64,000 bases of DNA. Origin: Mactromeris polynyma. Lineage: Eukaryota > Mollusca > Bivalvia > Venerida > Mactridae. The DNA lies in the NCBI GenBank assembly GCA_032209605.1, contig JASFXZ010000032.1, forward strand, positions 6,325,722 to 6,389,721. The letters are read 5' to 3'. The notes below the pieces were generated by a model. The model had not been told where the DNA came from and ran no database searches. It saw nothing but the letters and a program-made list of their open reading frames with translations. A program made the position numbers and the translations under genes. Below are positions 1-12,900 of the stretch, piece by piece (within the stretch, counting starts at the first letter, position 1; every line of letters starts with the position of its first letter).

Positions 1-1703
1 TCGTTGTCTTTCTTTTTATACAAGGTTTTCAAATATTAGACCGAAAACAGACGTTGTAAGATGACTAGCGCAGTCGTTAACACGTTGTTTTATTATTTGG
101 TGCATATGCCGTTTAATGTTCAAATCGTGTTCCTCCAATGTGATACCGCTGATCAAAAGTAACAACAAAAATTGAAATGAGAGTTTTTCGACTCTCATAA
201 CTTGTTGAAATTCCATATCTGTTCAGGTTCATAAACCTTAAACTTCACGTATGATATTCTAAATTGATTTATGACGAAATATGACTTCTGACATCGAAAT
301 TTTCTTTATAAATTCACGTGAACATATAACCGTCATATCTAATTTTGCAAAGAAAACAGAACGCAGCAGGCAAGTGTTGGAAATATGAAGTCAGTGTTTA
401 GCACCGACAATAAAGCCATATTGGCTCCCCGCTGCTGAGAAGCCGGGTTTCATACAAAATAAACGAGCATCCAATCAAAATTTGTCAAAGATAAATGGTT
501 AACGCTCAGGAGCCTTGTGAAAATTACACATGCGTGAAAATTGCTCCATAGCTGTACGGCGTGTTCGTTGTAGCTTCGATTGTCCGGCTTTGCAAAAACT
601 GTTACGCTGTACAGCGATTAATATGTTTTACATTAATCTCAATTGAATAATGTACAAATAAATATGCAATATTTTAAAATGTACTAAATATTTCGCACAG
701 CGTCACTCAATTATGATCCAAAATGGCAAAACTGTAAGCAGCATTCAACATTTATCTTATGGTATCATGTGAAGCCAGTGGCCAGCTGATTTCGAAAAAA
801 AAACGACTATATATAAGCAACCGAAAAAATGTCAGTCATTATTTTACAATTAAATGTCAATAAAACATTTGGTATACAAATAAACAACTATAAAGTTATA
901 TATGTTTTGTTTGTTCATTGTTTAAATGTGCTTATTATATTCTACTGTTTACTAGATTTTGAATGGAAATAGTCTAATTTTGCAGGAAATCAGCGTTACT
1001 TAGTAACAACAAAATAGTCATAACGCTGTTAATATTCAAGATATCAACTTAAATTTACAGTATTTGGAATTTTAAACATCAATGGTTACAACTACATTAT
1101 AAACTTAAAATGTGATTTTTGACCCACTAGCCCAAAAATCGCAGTCGCAGCCACATGTCTGCAAATCAAAGAATGTGACTTATCGTCACGTGAATACATA
1201 AAGTGAGCATTGTAATTGTACTTGTAAAAATGTTTACTGTGAATTATTTATACCCATCGGATCGTGTGCCAGTCAGTCATTATCCCGGCACTTCTTTACG
1301 TCACCGACTCCAATTAGATTTAACTGCCGCGGATGATTGTTGATAATTGTTGATAAGATACACGGATTCATTATTATCTATATAGCAGGCAATCAAATAT
1401 TAATTTAATTAATAAATTAAGAATGTTTGATGTACAACGAAACGTAGCATGTAAGGAATTGTATATTAACTGTACGGTTTGAAGTGTTTTCAAGAATCTT
1501 AGAGTTCTAATCACGCCGATCACCAAGATGATGTCAATTGGGAATTCAAAGCGTCTAATTAGATAATATCCAATTAAATATGTTTCTCGTATTTTTATCG
1601 CTTGATTCAAAAGAAGTAGCAAGGACTATGACATCTGATGTCAAATCTTGCAATCAATGTTTAATCCATGTTCCGTGCGAAGCAACATCCAAACAATAGC
1701 GTA

Positions 1704-2012
1704 AAACACGAAAGAGGAACTAGGAGTGTTGTCCTAGAACACGAAACATTGCAATGGTGTTTACATGAGCAAGGAATCGATGGAAAGGAGTAGTTAGAAT
1801 TGTTGTCTTTGTGCACGAAACATCACAATGATGCTTTCATAAGCAAGGATTCAAGAGGTTAGGATACCTAGGGTGTTGTTCTTGGTGCAAGAAATATTGA
1901 ATTTGTATTTTCATAAACAAGAAAGCAAGGGACAAGAGGAACAATGAGAGATATCCCCTTACTCGAAGCATTGCAATGGTGTTTCCATCATGAGGCAAGG
2001 AATCATTTCCGA
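1704..2012. repeat. Degenerate tandem repeat, about four units of 70-80 bp
   Basis: Four diverged units each carry the pattern of a (C)ACGAAACAT or similar core, then GCAATGGTGTTT, then a CATGAGCAAGGAATC-like end. Examples start near 1735, 1805, 1880 and 1960. The units differ by many substitutions, so the array is old. No coding meaning is apparent. Confidence 0.6.
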
Positions 2013-2984
2013 ATTTCGGAGAAATGGCCGGCAGATGTTTCAGAATTCACGAAAAAAACATCGTTTATTTACTTCTTGTTACTTTCGAATAAAAGCAAAT
2101 TAATTATATACTATTAAATTCCATGTAAAATATGGTTTTAATCTCCAGAATTTGATATTTTATGGCAAAATACATTTACCGCCTAAGATTTCTTGATGCT
2201 CATAATGATTATATGGCCACCGTGTTTTTTCCACAACTGGTTTATTTCAGAAGAGATAAGTACTTTCTCCACGAGGAAACCGCGGAGTACATTACATAAT
2301 GTCATAAAATAAAAATGAAATAATCGTCATTTCTAATATGTTAAGATATTCCAGCCCCTATCTGGCTTATCGGTGATTGTTCACTATGTACAGAATATGT
2401 CATACATGGATCTGTCGCTCATAATTTAACGATACCATCTGAAACCTGCGCTGTTGGAAGCTTACTGATAAAGAATGTATCTCGGCTTTCAATGTGAAGA
2501 GTCAACAATCAAGACTAATATAAATGAAGTGTGTGAATTTATAGACAGGTGGCTACAATCGTGTATTACAAGTTTATGGGGGCTAAAAAAGCGCACATTT
2601 CTATCCAATTGCATTGAGATACGCCAAGACTGTCGGTATAGGCGTAATGCCTTGTTCTTGTCAAGTAATATAAACATTATTGGGACTGATGAGCCACGGC
2701 AACACGTATATATAACATCAACAGTGACAACATTAACATTTCCAACATTGTTATCTAACAAAGCTTAACAACAACAGCGTATGAACACTGATAATTAACC
2801 CCAACACTATGGCAGGAGAGTTTTATCCTAATTGGTGTTTAATTAAGTTGAAGCGTCTAGTGAGCGATTGCCCTTCCAAATATGTAATTGGCTGGTTTGA
2901 TAAAGTAGTATCGCCAAATGTGTTCAACGTGTACCAACGATGAACAATTACATTGTTACCTCTCCCGAGCATCATCCTTTGGAA

Positions 2985-3310
2985 CCCTTTGGAAGACCTA
3001 TAGGCGAGTTTTGAGAGACCTTTTGAAAAACCCTGGGAGACCATTGTAAGACCTTTGGAAGACCTTTGACGGAGCTTTGGGAGACCATTGTAAGACCTTT
3101 GGGGGACCATTGGAAGACGTTTGGAAGACCTTTGGGAGACCATTGTATGACCTTTGGGAGACCTTTGGAAGACCTTTGGGAGACCAGCTTCAGGAGACCA
3201 TTGTAAGACCTTTGGAAGACCATTGGAAGACGTTTGGAAGACCTTTGGGGACCTTTGTTAGACCTTTGGAAGACCTTTGACGGAGCTTTTGGAGAGCTTT
3301 GTAAGATCTT
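2985..3310. repeat. 12-bp minisatellite (GAAGACCTTTGG type)
   Basis: About 25 imperfect copies of a unit of about 12 bp alternate between GACCTTTGGAA and GACCATTGTAA variants. The period is near a multiple of three and contains few stop codons, so reading frames of 67-119 codons run through it on both strands. These are by-products of the repeat, not genes. Confidence 0.85.
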
Positions 3311-3639
3311 TAGGAGACACGGTTTCGGCATTTTTACTACAAGAAAACTGAAAATGTTGTTGAAGAGAGGTAGTTGTTCAAACTACGGCCGCTCTGGAGA
3401 AGTTGAACTGTATGTACAATTAGTTGTATACCAAGACACACACACGACGGTCATCTCGATTTGTCCAAGATAATTTTGCGACAATGAAGAAAATTGCAAT
3501 CATATTACTTTGTCTTTAATAGTATCGAAGTAACACGGTCGTTTTCGTTTGTAGTATCCGTCGCTTGTATTAATTACTAAATATTACTGCGACATGCTTA
3601 ACTGTTATATTACCTTAAATATAAGAACAACTTTACATA

Positions 3640-3850
3640 AATCTAATAATAATATCGCTAGTAATAATAATAAAAATGGTGATAAGGAAAATGATAACTA
3701 TGACAATACACTTAATGAAAACAACAAGAAATATAAATGATAATGTTAATAATGATGATAATGCTTTAAAGATAATAATGATGATAATTTTAAATAATAA
3801 TATGAAATAGTTGGCATGATAATAGGTAATTTATGTTCTAACAAATAAAG
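3640..3850. repeat. AAT/GATAATAAT-rich low-complexity tract
   Basis: Imperfect AAT and GATAAT triplets dominate this stretch, with many short interruptions. It looks like a decayed microsatellite. Confidence 0.6.
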
Positions 3851-6800
3851 TTATGAATTCAATATTTAAACAAATTAGGCGCCAATCCGTACGCTAATCC
3901 CTTTATTTCTAAAACCTATTGACCAAAGGGGTCTGAAATGATATGGGTTAAGACCCATTTTTTAGACATTTAACTTAGAATTCTTAAAGACCGAACATTT
4001 TTATTGACATACTTATACGGTAATCACGTTTCCCGTAGATAGATACGCAGGCGATACATATTACATACTTTATTACTATATTAATCATTTCTCTTCATCA
4101 TAAGAATACAAATTACTGCTACATATTCTTTCTAAGTATATGCAAAACTAATATTATATATGTTGAAAAAAAACTCGCATAAAATCATAAATTAAGAGTC
4201 CGGTGTATTACCGAATGCTTGTGAGATTTTTGTTTCAAATTACCATAATTAACTCCGGTTGATTAATTGTATTTTTAATATTAAGCAATACAAATTGTTG
4301 TAGATCTGTCAATGTAACTAGACTTGTATTTCTCACATATATTACTTTAATTACATAATCCATCTATTAACACGAGGAAATTTATCAAACTCTTGTTAAG
4401 TAATGGAGATATTTTTATTACCCCTAACATTTTTTATTTATTTTTTAACATTAATCTTTATGTCACCTCTGAATGATGAGTTTATTTATATTTATTTTTA
4501 ACAAAAAACATTAACAAGTTATGATCCATTATCTAAGTGGCTAAAAAACGTAACAAATGATATTTCGGACATGAGCATACGTGTTGTGTTGCTTAAAGTG
4601 TAATAAGTTTGAACAGCTATGTTATGTTACGTTATGTCATGTATTATATGCCAATGTTTGTTAGATTTCTATATTGAATGGTTGTGTACATCTTTTAAAA
4701 TGGTTTGATTTGATATCACACTAGCCCGACGTCTCGGAATAATGCTGAATCGGGCTACCAACAGTTGAGTTGAAGTTAGTCCCGGACTGTCTGTTTTTAA
4801 GCTAACCCAACATCAGCAATTGTTCAGATGTAAGTCAAACCTTAGAATCCCACAAACACATACATGTGATAATTAATTTTAGATTGTGGAGCTATCATTG
4901 TGTATGTTTATTTGTTACTAAACAATCCAATATTCTGGGACAACTAGCTTCCTATGTCGGACAAGTCAAATTTTACATTTCCATTAGTCCGGGACAAGTG
5001 TCTTTGTAATAAAAATCTAGAGCCATGGATGTATGTATAATGTTCTATGTATCTACATGAATGAGACAGAATTAAAGATATATAAAGTTGGAATTTTATT
5101 ATTTTTAATTGCTTGTTCCATCTATGTTGCTATATACCAATAGTTTACTTCTGTGTGAGTGTTCAATATAAAACAGATATTCATGAAAAAGGCAGCAGTT
5201 TTCATTATGCAAAATAAAGTCTGGAGTGTACACAGCATTATTTTCATTTTATCGAAATTCAAACTTTGTGAACAAACTTTTTTAACACCGTGTATATACA
5301 TGTATATGTAATTGGTTAATGACCGGTATAATCTAGAGTAGTGATGTATCAATTGTATGTTAATAAATTATTTTTTATATATAATATTTTCTCATCTATG
5401 CGCCGTACACAATAATAACAATATATTAACTATACAAGTACATAGCCATTCTGAATGAAGTTATAAGATTATGTGAAATAATGTAAATACGCTAATCTTC
5501 TTATGCCTACAAAACTGTATAATATATTCCATAGTTTTTCAAAAAATTAAAATTTAGATCTTTAAAAAATAATTCAGCTTCAATTTAATTTTTGAACTTA
5601 AAGCGCACGGTTTACACTAATACATAATTATTACCAAATATAATTATTTGAAATCTGTAAAAACTACACAGTTTTACTGCGGGGAGATTTCCTGCATTAA
5701 GGAATCAGCCGGACTCCATTACCTGAAGTATATGGTTATAATGTTGGCAACCAGTCCAGTGGACAAGAGTCTTGTGTTCGAAATCAACTGTAACCAAATT
5801 ATATACGAAATATTAATATTGTGTCTACATATTCTATAACAGCGTTTCTTTACGTGTTTTTTTTCTTTAAATTTCTAAAATCAGTGAATACTTAAAATAA
5901 TGTAATTAAAACAAATTATCTGTTCAGCATAAAAATGCTCAACTATATTTGTTGCGATAATAGAATAAATTTCACGAATTGATAGAAATCATGAAACCGC
6001 AATTTTTCACAAGAAATTAATCGCGTTAGTAACTCACTAAAGATTCCTTCCATAACGTAAATGTATATTGACTTTCCTAACTCTGGTGAAATATTATAAA
6101 TATTTATATCACGATAGGTGAATTCTTTTCATTTAAACAAAATATGGTAAAATAAAGGGACTTCGTTAGTCTGTGTGACTTATCACGCTGCTGATCAAAC
6201 TGACGTTTACTAATCAAAATATTTCTTTGCACGATTTCGACTGAGATTGAATTAATAATGTGAAAATGATAAACTCAAAGCATGTCCGAATGAGCAGCCC
6301 CAACGCCTTTAGAGTCAACCTTCAAAGACTAAAGGGTCGACCCCTAACCCCTTCGGACAGCATCCTTGTTACAAGATCCTACTTCAAACGCCCGAATGAT
6401 AATGGCGGCAGATCGTTGCAATATTTTCGCGTTTTTCATTTAGGATAATCATTTAACCAGATCTTTAGACCGTGCAATAATCATTGTTGATACTAGCAGA
6501 CAAGTGTCATGTTAAATTAGTTTATTGAATAAATATTGTGGGTCATTTTGCGCGATCTAATAATAGCGAAATTGCCCCGAGGCACAATAATTTGATAATG
6601 ATGCTTCACAACGAATGTGCCGGCAAATGCTGGGGAAAAATCTTGAATAACGTTTTAACAAAAATCACGTATTTGAAAACGAAGAATGAAAACAATATTT
6701 TCACGATCTCTCGCTTGCAACAATTTGTTCGAATTATTTCAAGTGCGATTTGATTCCAGTACGAATTGATTCAAGTACCATTTGACTAACTTTCAGGTGG

Positions 6801-8079
6801 CGTTTTTAAGATATTTTTGACACTCAGAAAGCGTTCATGGGTCGTTTAATAGTTAACTTGAAATAAAATATGCTGAAATTTGAGACTTTGTAAACTTAAT
6901 TTCATCTTCCGTTACGTGTTGAACAATGTTTTGTTATAGTCGTAATATGACGTGTGCGTGCATTCTTGATAATTAGACATTGAATAATACGGATTGTCAT
7001 GTCATATGCACCCATACACGCACATACAGGGACCTTTTAAGCCCTTTACAGCCCTTTAATGCTTTCAGTTAAACCGGATATTATGAAAGGGAGAAAGTGT
7101 TGACAGAGAAACTCCATTTTTTTAAATGCGCACGCACGCGGAAAGTTTTAAGTTACCAACTCAAGGTGCAGTTTGTAAAAGTTACGCTCGCATAACAGAG
7201 AAAACGAACATAGGTAAATTATAAAGAAATAATATATCAAAGTTTACATATCAGATTCTACAAATTCTGCAATTAAGTTGTTTTAAATAAGACTGTTTTG
7301 AGTAAATACTACAGATCTAATTTCGCCGCTTCTCATCTTGTATGTATGTTCTATATTTCGTACAATCGAGATATTTCTTTAAAACAAATATTTATAATAC
7401 CCGGATTGTTATTTTTACGAAAAGTCAGAGCTAGAAAAAAAACTATATATTTTTATCTAAAAAATATTTCTTACACAGATCTACTATTTTCTTTAGAATG
7501 CTTAACTTCATATTTATAATTTATTTTTCATTTATAACGAGATACGGACGAAATTTCGATAAGAAAACATATTTTATTATCAGTACAAAAATGATAATAA
7601 CGATAATTTCTTAAAATTCGGACATTGTCATTATGTAACAGTAAGATGGTTTAATATTTTAAAATAATTTTCTATAGAAATTTAAACTCGAATACATAAA
7701 TTGCATACATGCATTTTCATATAAATTACAATATTATACAATAAATTATAACACTATTTGATGCATAGACTCACAGTGTTTTTCAAGCAAGATATGCATT
7801 AAAATTTACGACACTATTACATGTTTAAGCTACTTTCAGTCTTGAGTAGTAGCTCTCAAACGTTGTTGAAATAAAACACAAAATCAAAAATATTCTACAA
7901 AATAGCGTTTTCACCGATACTGCAATAGTTAGAAAAAAGTATTTGTAGACGGAATATTGTAACATAAGTTTCATACAGATTTCTTACATAAATCGACAAC
8001 ATTAAAGACAAAGCAAAGGTCTTTAACACTAAAAATATCTTCTATACAAAAATATATCGCTTTTCTATCAATTTAAAAT

Positions 8080-8150
8080 ATTTGTTTAGTTAATTAATAA
8101 TTAATAATGTGAATATTTTATCGTTAATTAGACTGTAATTAGACATGACA
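8080..8150. other. TAAT-rich cluster in Irx intron 2
   Basis: Repeated TTAATTAA / TAATTAG cores occur within 70 bp, including TTAATTAATAATTAATAAT and GTTAATTAGACTGTAATTAG. TAATTA is the common homeodomain binding core. In an AT-rich genome this may be chance. Confidence 0.2.
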
Positions 8151-9720
8151 GTGTTTCCGACAGGTAGCGTGAATGGAACATTCATAATATTGTCATATAC
8201 GTGGAATGTCCGTGGCTGGAATACAAACAGTGACTCAGACAATTATATTTTACGGTCATCGTGTGTTTTGGACCAAAATATTTGAATCGTCGTCTCGTTT
8301 GTGATTGTCTGGGAATATCAAAACAGTATTTTTTTGCCATTTAGCAGACGAAATAGATATGTGTGCCTATTTGCACCTATATGCAAATAACATAAAAATC
8401 TGTTTGATTCGTTCATTTGCTTTATGCTGTTCCAATGAAGCATTCAAATGCCGACACAGGAGTAGATGTAACGTATGTCTCATTAAACACGTAGAATTAA
8501 TTATAACACTAATATTAATTAAACACGGTTGATGATCAAAATTGATACGCCTTTGAGATATAAATGTCTTCATGAGGTGTCGTAGAAACGCCATTTCTAT
8601 TTAACATAAGCGCATCATGAATGTTATTGCCGGGAGGTCGCATCCGAAATTGAATACAATACGCGTTTTACGTCATTAAATCATATCGTACCCGTGTTGC
8701 TTCGTGCAAAACATGTACAGGAAGACATTAATTAACACAGACAATGATTTTGTTATCTTCAAATTTCAATAAATACATCAATTGTAAAGCATCTAAACAT
8801 ATCTACGTGAATTAACATGAATCGGATTAATTGATATCCGAATTTAGTGATAATGTTTTTGAACAATAAGACTCGTGTGTTAGTCATTTTGTTCGAACTA
8901 AATAAAACTGATCAACCAACACATGGCCACGAGCGTTCATCTAAGATTGTTTTAAATGATTTTTTTCTTATTTAAAGACATCTTTGCTCCGCCACACATT
9001 AACTACTTGATCTTCGATTTGTTATTTAATTACCCTGATCGCACATGATGACATTCTAGCGTACGTCGTCGTACAAGGCTTGTATTGTTGTATATAAAAT
9101 TGATAATATATCTAATCTGATATCATAGATAATTACGCACGGTTTAGCGATATTCGTACCGATAACACTTCGTACTATAGTGACGCTTCGTACCGTGATT
9201 GTTCGCTTTTGTTTTTGGGTATGTTGTAAAGAAATAGCATGATTGCATCCGAGACAGGTGTTTTGTGTAAGGGTCATGACCCGGGCTCAATCGCATCATT
9301 TATAATCAAAGTACTGTGTGTCGTTAGTACATTGATGTTCAACTCTGAAATAGTTTCATTACCGTTTTTGTAAACTTTTTGTGAAAATACACACCCTTAA
9401 AGTCACACACGCACCGTAATGGTCCGGAATTTTAAACGTCCTTATCTGATCAATCTTTATTTTGATAATCGTTTTATGTTGCACATCTCTAAGACAATGG
9501 CACACGCATGATTATATGCTGAGTGCATTTAAATAAAATTATAATAAATGATACGCGGATACCAATTGTACATTATTTATGATTAAAATATGGATATACT
9601 TGCATTAATTTGATTGCAAATTATCGGTGTCTGTTTCTGTGTAACTATTTGGCTTAGATATTTGAGGCGTCAGGCAAACAAAAGACTGTAACGATAATAC
9701 AATACAACAAATGTACGTAC

Positions 9721-9969
9721 CAATGGAGAATAAAATGCGGAGCCTTCCGTGCCGAGTGGCACGTACCCCTGTGTCGCTCCAGCTGCAGCGTATGCCGCGG
9801 CGGAAGCACCGTACACGCCTTCAGGTAGCCCCTGGACCCTTGAAAAATTAAGAAGGGCTGTTCCATATTGACAGGAACATATCGTCTGTCCAGTATGGGG
9901 ATCGGTCATTATTGGGCGACCATTTTCGCAGCACGCACGAGATGACGAAACAGATCCAGATGACGTCAT
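9721..9969 (-). CDS. Irx: Irx second coding exon with the conserved N-terminal Cys motif
   Basis: This 249-bp exon (83 codons, phase 0 at both ends) encodes part of an Iroquois homeodomain transcription factor. Residues 13-35 contain CCENGRPIMTDPHTGQ followed by TICSCQY, a block I know from Iroquois proteins. An alanine-rich stretch follows (GVYGASAAAYAAAG), then GYVPLGTEGSAFYSPL, which in this family lies just before the YDLKD segment and the TALE homeodomain. The acceptor is strong: a T-rich tract then CAG directly before the ATG at 9969. The donor is TTG followed by GTACGT at 9720. The ATG falls exactly on the acceptor boundary, so it is probably an internal Met. The reading frame stays open for 16 more codons past the donor, but those residues do not look like the family. 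The homeodomain exon is not within the 9.7 kb that follow on this strand. Family assignment is confident; which Irx paralogue is unknown. Confidence 0.9.
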
Positions 9970-12900
9970 CTGAAAAAAAAATTGAGATGTAGACTAAACC
10001 GAGCAACAAAACCTATGACTGTTTCATGGATCTAAAACAAACGAAAAAATACAAAATGTTCGCTAGATAAGCAATCAACATCTGAAACACAAAGAAACTA
10101 ATTATGGCCTGGGGAAACATTAGCAATATTGACCATGCCCTGTCAATAACGCCATTTTGAAGTAACCACAAATCTCGTCATGAAACATCGTGAACACGAG
10201 ATCGCACGCAAACAAACAAAGAGAACTTTCGTTCAGCGTTTGTTAATCGCGTGAATAGTAATTAATTAGAAACTAATAGGCAATATCGGGACAACTTTTT
10301 ATTTACTTTACCAGATTCAGAATCGCAAGTGCCTTGGGCGGCTCAATGCGCACAAATATGCGGCACAAGTTGATCCTGTATATGCGATACTGACCCAGTT
10401 ATCTTGTCATCATATCTAATTAATCAGACAAGTCCAATGTAAATAAGCTAATACAAGATAACTGTCACTATTATAACCAGTACTTTGTGTTCATCAGCGG
10501 GGTACAACTTGTCTATATCAGACAATGCCTTACCTATCTCACCATATGATGTACCTTTTGTTGTATATGTCATACGAATATCATTTAATCATTTATGATT
10601 CGTAAGATATGGGAACTAACTGCATACAGATTTTACTTTTCTGAATAGATTTCCAGCATTTTCATTTTCTAATATATTAGACAAACTACTGTTTATATGG
10701 AATAAGACTAAGCAATAATCTTCAACAATCCTGATTTTACTATAGAGATCTCAATTGAATCTCAAACTCAAACTTTTATTTTATTATAATAAACTATAAC
10801 TTATATTATGAGTTAAAGCTAACAGCTAATAGAATGACTTGATACATACGTGAACTAGATTCAGACAAGCAAGCACTTCTATAAATGGTGAGACATTAAG
10901 TTGTTTGATTTTCATTTATACAAGAAATGAAATATCGGATTTGAGAAAAAACTCAATTTGAGAAGTTTAGTGAAGTCGGGATCCATGATGTTTCTATCCA
11001 ACAAGTTATGGCAATAAATAAATTACACAAACTTTAACATGACACGCGATTTTAAGTTGTTTCTGTTTCACATATGATTTACACAATTGTTGCCATGACA
11101 ATTACATTTAATTATTATTTAATTACTACATTACCAGAGTGAAGTACGCGACGTCTGTTGACTGACAGACTAAAAGGCATTTGAAAGCATCTATAATATG
11201 ATAAATTAAATATGAAATATCAAACGATGTGTCGCTAAAATGCAATCAATCCGTTCAAATATCACTTTTAGTGACATACGGTGTGATTATAACATGATAG
11301 TGTAATGTATATGTTTAATATGTTTTTAATAAAGTCTTACGATCGTAGTTACTGGTGGTAAAATGTAGTTTACGTTATGCTGACAATGCGGTACTTGTAC
11401 CGTGTGACGGGCATTTAAATCCGTCCTAAGGCCGCTTATCCCATCAAGTATATTCACAAATCAACAGGAAATCTGGTATATTCGATTTCCATGTTTTTGA
11501 TTCAGTCACGTAAACTGAGTAGCTTACGTAACCAAACACTGCCAAATTTTGATATAAACATTGGGGCGATGAGAGGAATATTTACATGCTTTTATCGTCT
11601 GTTTCTAATACATCGACCTAAGGTCTGTGTGATTTGAAAGGATACTTATTGTATGACTATGTACACTTCATTTTTAAACTCAATTTATATTATCTACGCA
11701 AACAGAAGTTCATCTTGAATATCACGAGGTTTTTTTCTTATAAGCGATGTAATAAGACATATCGACAGATTATATTTGTATTACGAAACACGAATGACTT
11801 AGCAATACGAAACTTTATATTATTAAAATAAGGAGTTCATAGTTATGAAATTGATAGAAACGAAGCAATGCACCAACGACCGGTCGGTTGTCGAACTTGG
11901 AAAGAGACACTATAAAAGCTATTGCTGATGCAGTTTGTAATCAAGAAAGAATTTGCGTCGCACAATGATTATGTTTTGTTTGATTATATATTTCCTTCAG
12001 AAATACCAGACAGAACTTATTGCAAGAATGCCAAGCGAGACACGACAGTTTAAGAGGCGGTGTTACGTTAATTCCAGCGTTCGTCAATGACGTAATAGTT
12101 CCAGTTAGCAACGCTTAACACTAAGCATTTCCGAAAATGTTAACGTAGCGTAAAGTTTGCGCTGACAGAGATGATTATAACGATAATACGGTCTCGTTTA
12201 TTCGCAATTAATTGCCGAAGCTTGTTAACACGATATTGCCCTGGGTTCGCCACATGTAGTCATAATCTAGAAATAAATGAGCAATAATCCTGGTAATCAG
12301 CGACTGACAATTATAATTTTTATGATCATTAAAGACACACAATGTGTTATATCATGTTAATTATTTAGTTGACAAGCGAAAGTAAGAGGCTCTTAGAATA
12401 TCATCTCGCTATCAGGCAGAAGGTAACACTCAAAGCAAAGAGACGTATCCATGCAGGCAAGTGTCCGTATATACGAGGGTTTGGCGTGAGTCTGACTTTC
12501 GGGTGTCATGTTCAAATCCTGCGTTGTTTCATCATGGTCAAACTGGCGCGAAGTTAGACAATTGTTGCGAGCGCACTTCAGATTTAATTAATGTAGAATC
12601 AAAGATTATCTGAGATTAAATTTGATACAGCTAGCACGTGGGGAGACAATGCACTTCACTCGTACCCTAAAGTTGTAAAACATATCATTTTATAGTGTTA
12701 TTTGTTTCATAAGATAATGATGCTGAATGATGCATGCTTTCGGTACAAAATTGTGACGTGCGAAGAGCTTGAATCAGATATGTTGAAATTGTTAAACAAA
12801 AACGTGTTATTAATGTATACAATTATACAAAAGCAAACGAAAAGCCGGAGTCTTAGTGGTCGAGGTGCTCTGAGGGCCATTGGTTCAAATCCCGCCTCGG

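Larger units (their letters stand above)
1..9720 (-). other. Irx intron 2, partial (open at window start)
   Basis: Beyond the GTACGT donor at 9720 on the minus strand I found no segment resembling the Irx homeodomain (for example a WFANARRRLKKEN-like stretch), nor any other convincing exon. The next Irx exon should therefore lie outside the window, making this intron longer than 9.7 kb. Visible contents are a degenerate 70-80 bp tandem repeat at 1.7-2.0 kb, a 12-bp minisatellite at 3.0-3.3 kb, AAT-rich sequence at 3.64-3.85 kb and a TAAT-rich cluster at 8.08-8.15 kb. Confidence 0.65.

Noticed and set aside
2823..3331. Overlapping 106- and 119-codon frames with SKGLPKV-type repeats
   Set aside because: They are translations of the 12-bp minisatellite in different phases.
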